A DNA stretch of 64,000 nucleotides from Cutaneotrichosporon cavernicola (Eukaryota > Basidiomycota > Tremellomycetes > Trichosporonales > Trichosporonaceae), in assembly GCF_030864355.1 (NCBI RefSeq), contig NC_083399.1, forward strand, positions 518,501 through 582,500, read 5' to 3'. Positions 1-9,952 of this stretch are shown piece after piece. The translations under genes were made by a program, and so were the position numbers. The notes below the pieces were generated by a model, which saw only the letters and a list, made by a program, of their open reading frames with translations, was not told the origin of the DNA and ran no database searches. Position 1 is the stretch's first letter; each line of letters starts with the position of its first letter.

Positions 1-425
1 CCAGTCTCTCGGCGCACTTGCAGAGCGCTCAATCTTGTCGGAGCATGCCGAAGGATACTACCCATACCACCCCGTCAAGTCCGGGCCTGTACCTCACCCG
101 CCCCACCCCACTCGGAGACAAGGACCACAGTTTGGAATAGGTAGAATACCTTTGGAATGCGCGCTCCCGTAACAACCTACCTCTGGCAACACCGACGTTA
201 GTAGCGCCTACGCAACGAGACAGCTTTGATGACATCTGTTTCTTCCTCATCACTTTCTTGTTGCTCACTACCACACTCACTCACATCACGTCAGCCAGTA
301 CCGGCCAAAACCCACGACGTCGCCGACGACCACCACTCCAACCTCGGCGCTCCTCACCCACTCCCCCGCCTCCGCTCACAACCCCCCCCCCCCCCCCCCC
401 CCCCCCTCCCCCACCCCACCCCACC
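1..425. other. Upstream region of the DUF1275 gene
   Basis: No gene is recognised here. The stretch is pyrimidine-rich toward its right end, with many CCACC, CTC and CCC runs, and finishes in the poly-C tract just before the next start codon. This is consistent with a promoter plus 5' leader. An open frame runs from 258 into the next gene but would translate the C tract as poly-proline and is not taken as the start. Confidence 0.5.
382..406 (+). repeat. Poly-C tract (25 nt) in the leader of the DUF1275 gene
   Basis: An uninterrupted run of 25 C residues ends 19 nt before the ATG at 426. Two similar tracts precede other start codons on this strand, at 18040 and 51785. It is probably transcribed as part of the 5' leader, which is an inference. 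Confidence 0.9.
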
Positions 426-1784
426 ATGGCCGAGCCGTGCGAGCACGTCCTGGCCGAGCGCCGGGCGTCAGTGTCCAGCGTCGCATCGCGCGACATTCCC
501 CTCTTCCCACATGTCTCGTTACCCGGCCGCCCACGACGACAGTCCTCGGTCCGCCGATCCGTGACAGCCACGCCAGGCGGGAGGGCACCGGAATCCTGCC
601 CCGTCTGCGGATGTACATGCGAGTGCGGACGTACGCGGCGCGCAGCCTCAGTGTCAGCAACGTCGCCTCGGACATCACCAATGGACTCGCGCCCACCCAT
701 GTCACCCTCTTCCCTATACTCTCCTCCCAGCCGCCTGGCGTCTCCACCACCCCTCACCCTACCTTCATCACCATCCGACGCTTCGCCACACTCACAACCC
801 CAACCCACCCCGCCTAATTTCAGGCAACGTGATCCGTCGTCGCTTGTTCCCCGCACGTCACCAGTGCCAGAGGACAGTGAGCGACCCTCATCCGACACCT
901 CTACCACCTCAATCACAAAACCAGAGAATCTCCGTGGATTAGGCAAGGCAATGCTCGAACGCCGCCGCGACCACATCTTCCGATATATTCCCAAGACGGA
1001 GACTGAAGGCGAAAGCGAATTCGACGTCGAGGCCCAGGCCGTGGAAGTGGCTCGCACATGGCACATGTGGGCCAACGAGAGTGTCAAGACGAGCGCACTT
1101 GTTCCCGCCCTCCTCATGCAGGCCCTCGCAACAGGCCTCCTAGACGCAACTACCTATACCGATTTCAAGACATTCGCAAGTAACCAGACGGGTAATGCCA
1201 TCATCTTGACTGTTGCGGCAGTCGGCACGGTCTCGCAATCGACAACACTGCTTGTCCGAACGGCAGTGTCGTTCGGCTCGTTTCTCTTGGGCGCGTTCGT
1301 CTTTGGACAGATCGGCTTCATTGTCGGTGTGCGCCGGCGCACCTGGCTCATGATCTCCACAGCTGTCCAAACCCTCTTCCTCGTCGTCGCGTCCATCCTC
1401 CTTTCTCCCCACGGGCCGGCAGCCACCCACGTCGGTGCACGCCACGACTGGGCCATCCTCAGCTTGTTTGCCTTGATGAGCGGCGGACAGGTCGCCATGG
1501 CCCGCCAGAGCAGTTGTCAAGAACTCCCGACAGCGCCCATGACATCGACATTTGTCGACTTTGTCGCCGACCACTACCTCTTCTCAAGTTGGAGCGACCC
1601 CAAGGCAGTCAGCCGCAACCGCCGCTTCTACTATGTCATCATGATGATTGGGGGCTCGTTCATTGGCGCCGTCATGCACAGGTACTCGGCGTCGTGGATC
1701 GTCGCCGTCATTGCCGTCGGCATAAAGCTCGTCGCACTCGCCATGGTCGCCCTCGCAAAGCCTGACGGCTGCTACGGCAACTAG
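426..1784 (+). CDS. DUF1275 family multi-pass membrane protein
   Basis: This is a single-exon gene of 452 residues. The first 200 or so residues are a Ser/Pro-rich, low-complexity cytosolic tail containing a CPVCGCTCECG cysteine cluster. The remainder is the DUF1275 (YoaK-like) fold. It has the family signature of a glycine-aspartate pair in helix 1 (TGLLDATTY), then F-x-SNQTGN, then several hydrophobic helices and a late SCQELPTAPMTST segment. The family consists of small inner- or plasma-membrane proteins of unknown transport role. The start at 426 is chosen because it follows the poly-C leader and avoids a poly-Pro extension. The N-terminal tail is longer than in bacterial relatives, as is usual for fungal members. 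The family call is firm; the substrate is unknown. Confidence 0.8.
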   Translation: MAEPCEHVLAERRASVSSVASRDIPLFPHVSLPGRPRRQSSVRRSVTATPGGRAPESCPVCGCTCECGRTRRAASVSATSPRTSPMDSRPPMSPSSLYSPPSRLASPPPLTLPSSPSDASPHSQPQPTPPNFRQRDPSSLVPRTSPVPEDSERPSSDTSTTSITKPENLRGLGKAMLERRRDHIFRYIPKTETEGESEFDVEAQAVEVARTWHMWANESVKTSALVPALLMQALATGLLDATTYTDFKTFASNQTGNAIILTVAAVGTVSQSTTLLVRTAVSFGSFLLGAFVFGQIGFIVGVRRRTWLMISTAVQTLFLVVASILLSPHGPAATHVGARHDWAILSLFALMSGGQVAMARQSSCQELPTAPMTSTFVDFVADHYLFSSWSDPKAVSRNRRFYYVIMMIGGSFIGAVMHRYSASWIVAVIAVGIKLVALAMVALAKPDGCYGN

Positions 1785-1909
1785 TACATTCTTGCTGAAT
1801 TTCATTCAGTAGCATAACGACACAAAAGACAAACTCGATCATAGAACAATCATGTAGATCTATACAACCATCAATGCATAAGATGTAGTTTACACCAGCG
1901 ACCCATCAA

Positions 1910-3033
1910 CTATGGCCATGGGCATTCGACGCCCTCGTTGGCCGCAAACTCCCGGAACAACTGCTCCATCCTCGGGCGCTGCGTCTCGTCCAACGCACCG
2001 GCCATGGCCCGCCGCCCAAGCTCGAGCAGGTCAGGCCGCTCCAGTCCAAAGTGCCGCGCGGCGTGCGCATGCTCCTCCGAGCTAATACTCCCAAACACGC
2101 CAATATCGTCGGTCCCGAGAGAAATCGGCACGCTGCGTCCCCACCACTCGCCAAAATGATGGTCTGCGATACCCCGACTCGTCTCTGTATCCGGGAGCAT
2201 GCCAGCGAGGACGTTGCACGAGAGGCACATCTCGACGCCGACATTCTCACGCTCGATCCGCTCCACAACTTCGGGAGGAACGTGGATCGCATGTCCCAGC
2301 CGCCTGGGTTTCCAATCCAATAGTTCGTTCAACTCGGCCACGCTCGACGCAGCTGGAATCTCGGCAAAATGCAATACGCACGGGAGACTTGCTTGGCGTG
2401 CGCGCGTAAAGGCTGGGCGGAGAGCTGTGATATCCCCCCTTGCAGCTGGGTCACCACACAAGTCTAGCCCTACGACAGGCTTGCCCTCGCCTCTTAGGTT
2501 GAGGGCGAGGTCTACGATCGCCTCGGCTTCCTTTGGGCCGTGTTTGGCCTGATCCACAGAGAGGATGAGTCGGACAACCATCTTCTCGGTCCGGTTCCAC
2601 TCGTCAATCACGTCCAGGACCACGCGGACTCCGGTATCAGGCGACGCGTTGGGAAGGGCGCGCGGTGTCGTCCTCAGCTCGAGATAGACTACCCCGTCTT
2701 CCGCAAAGCCAATTAGAACGGCGCGCGTCGCACGCGCAAGCGACTCGGGTGTCGAGAGTAGACGGTAGATGTACGTGTTGAAGTGGGCGAAGAAGGTGTT
2801 GATTCCCTGTGCGCCAGTTGGGTCCGCGAGCGCTTCGAGAGGTGGTTGGAGGGATACACGTTCGTGGTCGGGGAGGTCGGCCCAGATCTGTTGGAGGACG
2901 GCAGGGGTCACGCTGCCGCTGAGGTGTGCGTGGAGCTGGGATTAGCGGAATTAAATGGTGGGATCACCTCGACTTTGGGCAGGCGGCGGCAGTAGTCTGC
3001 GTCGGCAATGGGCGCGGGCATGGGCATGGGCAT
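1910..3033 (-). CDS. ADAL-type adenosine / N6-methyl-AMP deaminase
   Basis: There are two exons, 3033-2968 and 2935-1910, separated by a 32-nt intron (2936-2967) with a GCTAAT branch site. The product has 363 residues, close to ADAL proteins (about 355). The intron splits the metal-binding motif: PKVE closes exon 1 and LHAHLSGS opens exon 2, giving the H24-x-H26 zinc ligands. Further family motifs follow: HFAE, LGHAIH and LGTDDIGVFG, the last carrying the catalytic aspartates. Classical adenosine deaminases share the fold, but the short N terminus and motif spacing match the ADAL branch, which removes the methylamino group from N6-methyl-AMP during RNA turnover and is presumably cytosolic. 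The start is the first of three Met-Pro repeats. Substrate preference is inferred from family. Confidence 0.85.
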
Positions 3034-3452
3034 GGTGCTTGTCGATGCGGCAACAAGTGGTGGTGCAGTTAGAAGCGCGTGGTGGAGGTGCGGAAATACG
3101 GCTAGACTCGGATATACCATCAGTTGGGAAGGATGCATCACGTGGGGCGGTTCGGCGGTGGCTTGAGATATCTGGATTTCGGTACATCCGGCGATTCGAT
3201 TCCAAAGCTGGAGGAATGGCCAAGAAAACCGGCGAGCTTGGCGAAACATGCCGATACAGGGTGAGCGCTCATCGGGCTCAGCTGCCCTGCATCTGGAATG
3301 CTGGCGCGGTGTAGCTTTGGGAATCCCGCTGTAGAGCTACAGTGGCTGCACCATGCGTGAACAGCGGTGTCACACACGCTCAATGCGCCTCTTGGCGTGT
3401 TTTAGCACAACGAACGCCCTTTTATATACAGTGCAAAATCGAAAACACCACA
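3034..3452. other. Intergenic region between the deaminase gene and tRNA-Gly
   Basis: No protein gene is recognised. It holds the promoter of the leftward deaminase gene. A TTTATATA stretch at 3421-3428, about 25 bases before the tRNA, could serve as an upstream TFIIIB site. Confidence 0.4.
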
Positions 3453-3523
3453 ACACCGTTGGTGAAACGGTATCATGCGTCGTTGCCATCGACGCGGCAG
3501 GGGTTCGACTCCCTTACGGTGTA
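3453..3523 (+). tRNA. tRNA-Gly(GCC)
   Basis: The 71-nt sequence folds as a complete cloverleaf. A 7-bp acceptor stem pairs ACACCGT with ACGGTGT. The D stem is GTGA/TCAT, and the anticodon stem CGTCG/CGACG carries the loop TTGCCAT, giving anticodon GCC. The T stem is AGGGG/CCCTT with a TTCGACT loop, and the discriminator is A. The internal promoter is intact: A box TGGTGAAACGG at 3460-3470 and B box GGTTCGACTCC at 3502-3512. There is no intron. A run of six T at 3524-3529 is the RNA polymerase III terminator. A 12-bp repeat (CCCAGCTCTTAC-like) follows it. Confidence 0.95.
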
Positions 3524-3610
3524 TTTTTTGCTTTTTCCCAGCTCTTACCCCAGCTCTTACCCCAGCTCAGATGAAGAATACATGGCCACATATACTTGTA
3601 CACTATAGTT

Positions 3611-5065
3611 CTACACACGGCTGAAGAGGACGTGGTTGGCAGCCCGCCGCAGCGCACGTACCCCCTGTGTCCCTCCCCAAGCGGCATCGAAAGGCTCGAG
3701 GCCCATAGCACGCCTCGCCTCGGCACCGTTGATATCTTTGGCGGTTGCTCGACCCACAAAGTCCCCCTCGCCGGCTCCGGCAGGAAAGTCGGGCCCGCTC
3801 TCCCCCCTTTCGAGGCAGTCGCGCTGTTGCCTCAAGTGAACAGCGTTGCGCTGAGTGAGCGGACACGCCGCAATGTACAGCACGCTACTATCGCGCTCGC
3901 CGCCTTGCAGCTCTTCAACAGCATGCAACCCTTCACAATGCCAGAGAACGTAGTCTCCCGGCTGCACAGTTCGCATGGGCACCATGCACTTGTCCAGCAT
4001 GAGGTGGGGGTGTGTCGCAGCGCTAAGCTCGAGCGTCTTGCCAAGTGTCGCACCTGGGAACGCGGCAGATTCGAGGTCAAGCACCCAGTTTTCGGCAGAC
4101 AGGTATCCCGACACCTCTGGAGGAAGAAGAGGTCGGAAAAATGGCCGAAGAACCACATACGCCGTCGCCTCACGTAAGGCCGGGTACACTTGGAGCGTAC
4201 CTTGCCCTGCGCCCGTGTTGGACAGGGCGAGCCAGCCTTGCCATGTACGCGTCACACCACAGTGCGCGATGGCGTCGTGTAGGTTGCTGTTTGTGTTATC
4301 GCGTAGACCCGCATCGTACGCGTCGTAATCCTCCCATTTGCCAGAGAAGATTGCCTCGTAAAGAGCGCGGTATCCCTTGTCCCTGCCGGTCAGCGGAGCG
4401 CAAACATACAAATAAACTCACTCCCATAGCTCAATGCTTCCACCGTCTGCGTGGGGTCCGAGAGCAAAGCTCGTATCACCTGGTCGACGGATACGCGCAC
4501 GGTCGGCATACGACACTGGTGTATCGAGGTCGACATGGGCGCCCTCATGCGCGTGGTACAGCCTGTTCGCCCAGCGCTGGGTCTTGAGGACGTGGGGATG
4601 TGCGCGTGCCCCAACCTGTGCCCGACTCCAGTACACCTCGAACACCTGCGGGTCGTCCTTTGGGAACCCTGTGACGGGGTTGGAAGAGACATAAGACCGT
4701 AGCTGTGTGTCCCAGTCCTCGCTTGTGACGCCACGGACAACGACTGAGCCACGGGCCCGAATCTCGTCCTCGACCCATGGTGCCAAGTTGTCCAGATCGC
4801 CAAATTGCACTTGGGGGATAAGGTCGGATCCCTTTTCTTGAATCTCAGCCGTCACGTATTCCAGGCGGGTCAGGAGACGGCGCCAGCTGGCAACCAACGC
4901 TGCCTCTCGCTCGGGCGGAACGAGGTCGCGTTTCAGCCCAGCAAAGTGTGGCGGGAGGGTACCACCCGAGAACTGGGCAAAGACACTCCCAATGTCGCCC
5001 GCATGCTTGGTCCGCGTACCAGTAACCTTGGGACGGCTCTCCAGAATAGTACGTGTGCTGCTCAT
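3611..5065 (-). CDS. DUF1479 family putative Fe(II)/2-oxoglutarate-type oxygenase
   Basis: There are two exons, 5065-4422 and 4382-3611. A 39-nt intron with donor GTGAGT and branch CTGAC sits inside the codon after SIELW. The product has 471 residues, the usual DUF1479 (YbiU-like) length. The segment FALGPHADGGSIELW has an H205-x-D207 pair that resembles the iron-binding HxD of cupin oxygenases. A later DYVLWHCEGLHAVEEL supplies the distal histidine. No substrate is known for the family. The gene is divergent from the Zn2Cys6 regulator that starts at 5294, with only 228 bp between the start codons, which suggests shared control. The family call is good; the chemistry is inferred. Confidence 0.8.
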
Positions 5066-5293
5066 GATGGGGTGGGAGGTAGTAGATGCATGGGGATGGG
5101 TTATATTAGGCGCAGCATGAGCGCCGAAACCCCCGCCAGGAGGTGGATATCGCCGGAATGGCCGCTAGTTGGCCAGATCTTCAAACGTCATCTTCGGGTC
5201 GTTCGGCGAATACAGGACAGGCACAACGCCGAGATGGCCGTATCTGGGGACTCCAACTTGTCACTTGTCACTTGCAACAGCAACAGCGACATC
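5066..5293. promoter_or_regulatory. Shared divergent promoter of the DUF1479 gene and Zn2Cys6 regulator
   Basis: The start codons of two oppositely oriented genes lie 228 bp apart. The stretch carries CGG triplets (for example CGGAATGGCCGC near 5153 and CGGGTCGTTCGGCG near 5195), which are the usual half-sites of Zn2Cys6 proteins. No specific operator is established. Confidence 0.4.
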
Positions 5294-7131
5294 ATGCCAC
5301 GAACAGCTCGTAACCGCTCGCCACCACCAGATAGCCACATCGGACGTCGTCCCAAAGTGTGCGCTGCTTGTCGCAAAGTAAAGGTAATCCCCAGCCTCGT
5401 ACCTATTTTGGCTGACGCAAGCACAAGTGTGTCCCCTCCAATGTACCGGGACAGTGCGCGCGGTGCGTGTCGCGCACCGAGCCGTGCAACTACGGTGTGC
5501 CAGTGCAGGTCAGTACCTCGATATGGCGCCGTTCTGACCTCGATATCGCGCAGTTCTGACCACAGGAAGATGCGTGGAAGCAGTGGGCTACGCACGAGAT
5601 TCAGCGACTGAGCGATGCGGTAAGTAGGTCCGTGTACTGGACTGATAACAGGTGTTTACATTGGAGCGGCGTACGCGAGGAGAAGATGCGTCCAGTCAAG
5701 AGGCTACTGAGCCCGAACCTGCTGGTCCAAGTCGCCCGACACCGAGTGGTACCTTTGCCACACCAGACTTTGCGGCCATCACGACCATCACCCAGCCAAG
5801 CGACATCTACGGACTAGTTCCTGGGTCCGAGAGGCCGCCAAACAACCGCCATGAGCCAGTCCTCAACTCTCTTCCAGAGATTGGCGAGGCCGACCCACGC
5901 CCAAACGTCATATCAAAGAGCATTGTCACAGCACCAGAGGCGCGTGCACTCGTGACCTACTTTCTACACACACTTGGGCAAAGTGGGACATTCCACTTTG
6001 GCCTTTGCGTTGGGTCGTATCCCCTCCTCTCGCGGCTCGAGGACTTGACCCCCTTTATCATGGGAACCATATGTCACGTGAGCGCACAACGAATGCCTGC
6101 ATTCCACCACCTCATATCAGTGTTGGAGACTGACACTGTTCCTCCCGAGGTGGAGGAGGAGGAGGATCCAACAATCGACATCGAGCTAGGCATTGGGCCA
6201 GAGGAAATCTCCGCACTCGCCCTCCGAGCAGTCTTCACTGGCGATGCCGTCGCTTCCCGCTCGGGTCTTACCTGGGCGCGTGGTTTGGGCAAGGTGGGTA
6301 GGTGCTTTACAAAACTGACTAGAGAGCTTGACGCCTCGGGCGTGGCGACTGTCTCAATGGCCGAACTTGTCGGGCTCAGTACACCACGACGACAACCTAC
6401 CCGCCAGCAGTCGTTGCGCCTCATCCTCTTTGCCTATGTGTGTGCTTTTTTTTTTTTCCTGGCCGCGCTCACACCAGGTCTGCCGCGTCTACACCGCCGT
6501 GGTCACTGATGACCCGGTGCCCGAGTTTGACCCACTCGACGTCATTCACGAGTTCACTCAAGGAATGGATCGCGAGCTACAAGTACAAGATGAGCCGCTG
6601 GTCATGCACGCACAACTCACGCGGGTCTTTGCCCGGTTTTGCCTGTGGCGCCAACGTGGTCGAAACAGACGACAACCAGAACCAGAACCAGACTTTGACC
6701 AAGCCCTCAAAAATCTCTATCCCGATAATCTCCATCCCGGCCTTGCATTGTGGACCCCAATATTCTGGTACGCACGCCTGCGCGTGTTGCGCGAAAAACA
6801 AAACTCGGAATGGCAACAGCACATGGCGGCGTGCAAGGTGGTCGAGGCCCTCGATGGCGTACATTCCCAACTTGCCGGGCTCCCCCTCATCTACCTCGAG
6901 GCGGCGCGTTTAGCCGGCACTGTCGTCCTCGACTCGCCTGGACGCGACGCGCCATTGGACCAGCTCGAGCAGATTGCATTCGCTCTCCTAGCAAGTTCAC
7001 TTCCTGCAGACCACCTTGCACCAAAGTATGGCGCGTCGCTACTCGAACATACACAGCGTGCGCGCAATTCACTGGGCGGGCCTAGTACATGTACATTGCC
7101 CTCTGTTCCGTATCACCACGACCCAATATGA
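5294..7131 (+). CDS. Zn2Cys6 fungal-type transcription factor
   Basis: Five exons (5294-5383, 5422-5508, 5566-5619, 5652-6437, 6478-7131) give 556 residues. The introns are 38, 57, 32 and 40 nt. The zinc cluster is assembled across the first intron: CAAC, RKVKHK, C, VPSNVPGQ, CARC, VSRTEP, C. That matches CxxCx6Cx8CxxCx6C, with the basic residues expected for DNA contact. The rest resembles the middle homology region of fungal regulators, helical and with no other motif I can name. It probably acts in the nucleus on CGG-containing sites. It is divergent from the DUF1479 gene, a plausible target. The last intron contains a 12-T run. The 32-nt third intron is among the shortest here. Confidence is high for the zinc cluster and moderate for the exact 5' end. 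Confidence 0.85.
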
Positions 7132-7186
7132 ATGTCACGTCTTACTCCCGCGGGTCACTGATACATAGCTGCTACACTGCTGAATT

Positions 7187-8472
7187 CTACTTGCCCTTTG
7201 CGATGTCCTTGGCCTTGGCAGCAATGTCCTCCGTGGCCGTCTTGCCCTCGTCTGCCTTCTTCTTTGCGTCCTTGAGGACCTCGTCAAAGAGCTTGCCTAG
7301 GGGTGGTGAGACGGACGAGACCTGATCGACAACAGTCTCGACGTCGACCGGGATCCATTTGGCAGTAGTGACAAGGGCGACCTCGACCTGGCGAGCCCAC
7401 TCTTCGGCACTGTCAATAGAGTCGACCGCCGTGGCGCGGATGTAACCCTCGATAGTGTCGGCGGGCAAGCCAGCCTCCTTTGCCGTCTTGCGAATCTGGT
7501 CGACAAGCTTGTTGATATCCTCTGGTGCCGTCTCCTTGATACCTTCGACGAAGGCGTCGCCGACACTCTTGCCGTCCTTACTAGCCTTTTCCACCTTGTG
7601 GTAGACCTTTTCGGCGGCCTTGTTGAGGTCGGCTAGGCGTTTCTCACCGAGTTTCTTGACATCGGCAACGTACTTGTCAAAGTCGTCCATGGTCGGCACC
7701 TTGCCAACGAGGACCTTGACCCATTTCTGGTACTCTTCCGGAAGTTCCTTTGTGAGGTCCTGTGACAACTTTTTCCAATCGACGTTGCCAACCTTGCCTC
7801 CAGCCTTGTCGAGGGCAGCCTGTACCTTGTCGACTACAGAATTCACATCGTCGTTGCCGAGCTTCTTGAGTGATTTCAGAGTACTCTGCATATCGGCGTC
7901 CTTGAGTTTACTCAAGATACCTCCAAAGTCGCCCGACTTGATTTGATCCGAGAATTGCTGGTAGAGGACAAAAGCTCCGCCGGGGAGAAGTGACTCGAGG
8001 ACGCCATCAAACGCATCTCCAGGAGAGACGGGGAGGTCGACTTGTTCGCCAGCCTTTTCAACAACGTCTTTGGCCTTGGACGTGGCCTCCTTGGCCTTGG
8101 ACTTGGCCTGCTCGACCGTCTCCTGTGCAGTTTCCATTGTGTTATTGATTTTTGACGCGACGTCTCGAATTGGCTTGATGTAAAAGTATCCGCCGATCGC
8201 AATCAGGGCGAGAGCGCCCAGTACAACGCCCTGGCCGGCAGCGCCACCGCCCATGTTCTCACTCGAGTACGTGCGGAAAGCGAAAGCATGACGCCCAGTC
8301 TTGGTCTTGACCGGGGTCACGCGGGCGGGCGCGTGTGCGTGGAACGCAGCGCGCGACGGGACGAGTGGGCGCTGGAGTCAGCCCATACGCTCCATTCATG
8401 TTCTGGTCGCCTGGATGTCAAACTCACGGGCGGGACGCGGGCCGCGTTACGAAGGACAGTTGGGCGCATCAT
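7187..8472 (-). CDS. Mitochondrial membrane-anchored helical protein of unknown function
   Basis: Two exons (8472-8428 and 8371-7187; 56-nt intron) give 409 residues. The N terminus is a strong mitochondrial presequence: about 50 residues rich in Arg, Ala and Ser, with almost no acid. It is followed by one hydrophobic segment, GVVLGALALIAIGGYFY. The remainder is highly charged, with repeated KAK/EAT/KDV helices reminiscent of late-embryogenesis-abundant or apolipoprotein-like amphipathic helices, and ends in KAKDIAKGK. I recognise no catalytic motif. A single-anchor inner-membrane protein with a helical domain in the matrix or intermembrane space is the likely layout. Two ATG codons lie in tandem at the start; the first is used here. 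Confidence 0.7.
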
Positions 8473-9952
8473 ATTGAATGTGAGGAGATGAGAGTGATGG
8501 GAGTGAGAGAGCAGTCTGGTTCGGTGATACCTTTAATGCGGGCTGGTTGTCACCAAACTAGCAACTAGCAGGGGTTGTGACGTCAGCCGTGGGCAGCACG
8601 CTTGCTATGACGTCGTGCAAGTCCGGTCGCTCCAACGGACTCTTTCCACCCCCTCCGCGGGCTGGGGCTGGGCAGCTTGCATCGACATTGACATCAATAT
8701 CGACGTAATGCCAAGTCGGGACTGGATTTTCACAATGACATGCTGGCGAGGTGGTGAGTCATTGCACATGAGTGGGGGTGATGGAAAAGCATGTCTGTGT
8801 TGCTGACGTCCAGTGTCTATCAACCCAAGCTCCCATTAATGCGACACTGGCACTGCATACACTCAACCAACTCTCAGTTCTCGTGGTCAGGCTGAAACGC
8901 GCTCCGAGCCACAGCCAAAAGGCCGCTCCACCGCTCCACCAGCATGTTCAGCAACATGTCGCCGCATCTTGGATGTGCCCCAAGGGTGCCAGGGTGCCAG
9001 GGGGCCAGGGGGCCAAGTGACCGAGACGGCATCAACGAGCCTCTCGTCCGTCCGATATCAGGTCCCGGAGGAGAGGGTCTATGCGCGAGGCGGGATTGAG
9101 GCTTGAGGCCAGGCTTGAGGCGCTCGCACCCCGTGTGCTGTCAGGCTGATTATGATTCGGCGCCACGGCCAAGCCACATCCAAGTCCAAGTCCAGTCGCT
9201 TGGCCGATACCACATAAGCACGGAGGGAAAAACCCCATCCTGACTTGGCCATGAGAGCAGACCTTTCCTCCAACTCGTCGCTTGTGCACCCTGGAAGCTA
9301 ATCTTGGAATGGGGAATGGCAGACAAAGTGGGTGCGTGGTGCGAATGTGCCAAACAAAGACTCCAACTTGCAACCCCCCAACCAACTTTGTCGTCGCATC
9401 CAAGGGCTGCGAGCGCCACTTTCGTCAGTACCGGAGATTCCCAAAGCTCTTATCTAAAACTCTAACGAATGCATCCAACCCATGCATGCCTCTAACGCAT
9501 GCATCAAATCGACAATTATGGGTCTGTACAAGATGGCATCCAGGATCCGACAATTGGCTAGCCATAGAGATTGGGTACGGTTTGGAGGGGGTATGGACTC
9601 GGCGCGGGTGGCAGGCAGAGCAGGATGGTGTACGAGACATGTGCTGGGGAGTGGATTGATTAGTTCCGGAGGGTGGTGTGTGCTCAACACAGGGCGAGAT
9701 GGTAGCAATTGCGACACAGGGGCCTTGTCCTGCGATCTGGGGTATCGGGTCTTGGTGACAGAGTACGTGGGGGTGCGTGGGGGTGCGTGGAGGTGCATAG
9801 AGGAGCGTGGAGGTGCGTAGAGGTGCGTGGATGTGCGTGGAGGTGCGTGGTGGAAAGACATGGTCCGGTCCGTTTCGATCCGTTCGATTCGTTCGATCCG
9901 TTCGATCCGTTTTGTTCATTTGATGGTGTGGTGAGGGCTGATGGATATCGGC
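8473..9952. other. 1.5-kb intergenic region without a recognised gene
   Basis: No open frame here matches a family or has a credible start plus splice structure. It contains short tandem repeats, such as GGGTGCCAGG / GGGGCCAGG units near 8985-9015 and ATGCAT-rich duplications near 9466-9505, and the minisatellite described separately. Confidence 0.5.
9770..9915. repeat. Compound minisatellite (GTGCGTGGAG-type then GTTCGATCC-type)
   Basis: About nine imperfect copies of a 9-10-bp unit (consensus GGTGCGTGGA) at 9770-9850 are followed by about five copies of a 9-10-bp unit (GTTCGATCC) at 9867-9912. Open frames across it read as Thr/Pro/His or Asp/Arg/Thr repeats in several frames and are not credible proteins. 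Confidence 0.8.

Noticed and set aside
258..425. N-terminal extension of the DUF1275 protein through the poly-C tract
   Set aside because: It would translate the C run as poly-proline, whose length is unstable. The ATG at 426 directly follows the leader and begins the normal-looking sequence.
3611..4411. The DUF1479 gene as two separate genes
   Set aside because: The two frames join exactly across a 39-nt intron with consensus signals inside one conserved block (SIELWEDKGY).
9425..9919. Thr/Pro/His-repeat open frames across the minisatellite
   Set aside because: Several frames on both strands stay open only because of the repeat. There is no start context, domain or splice support.
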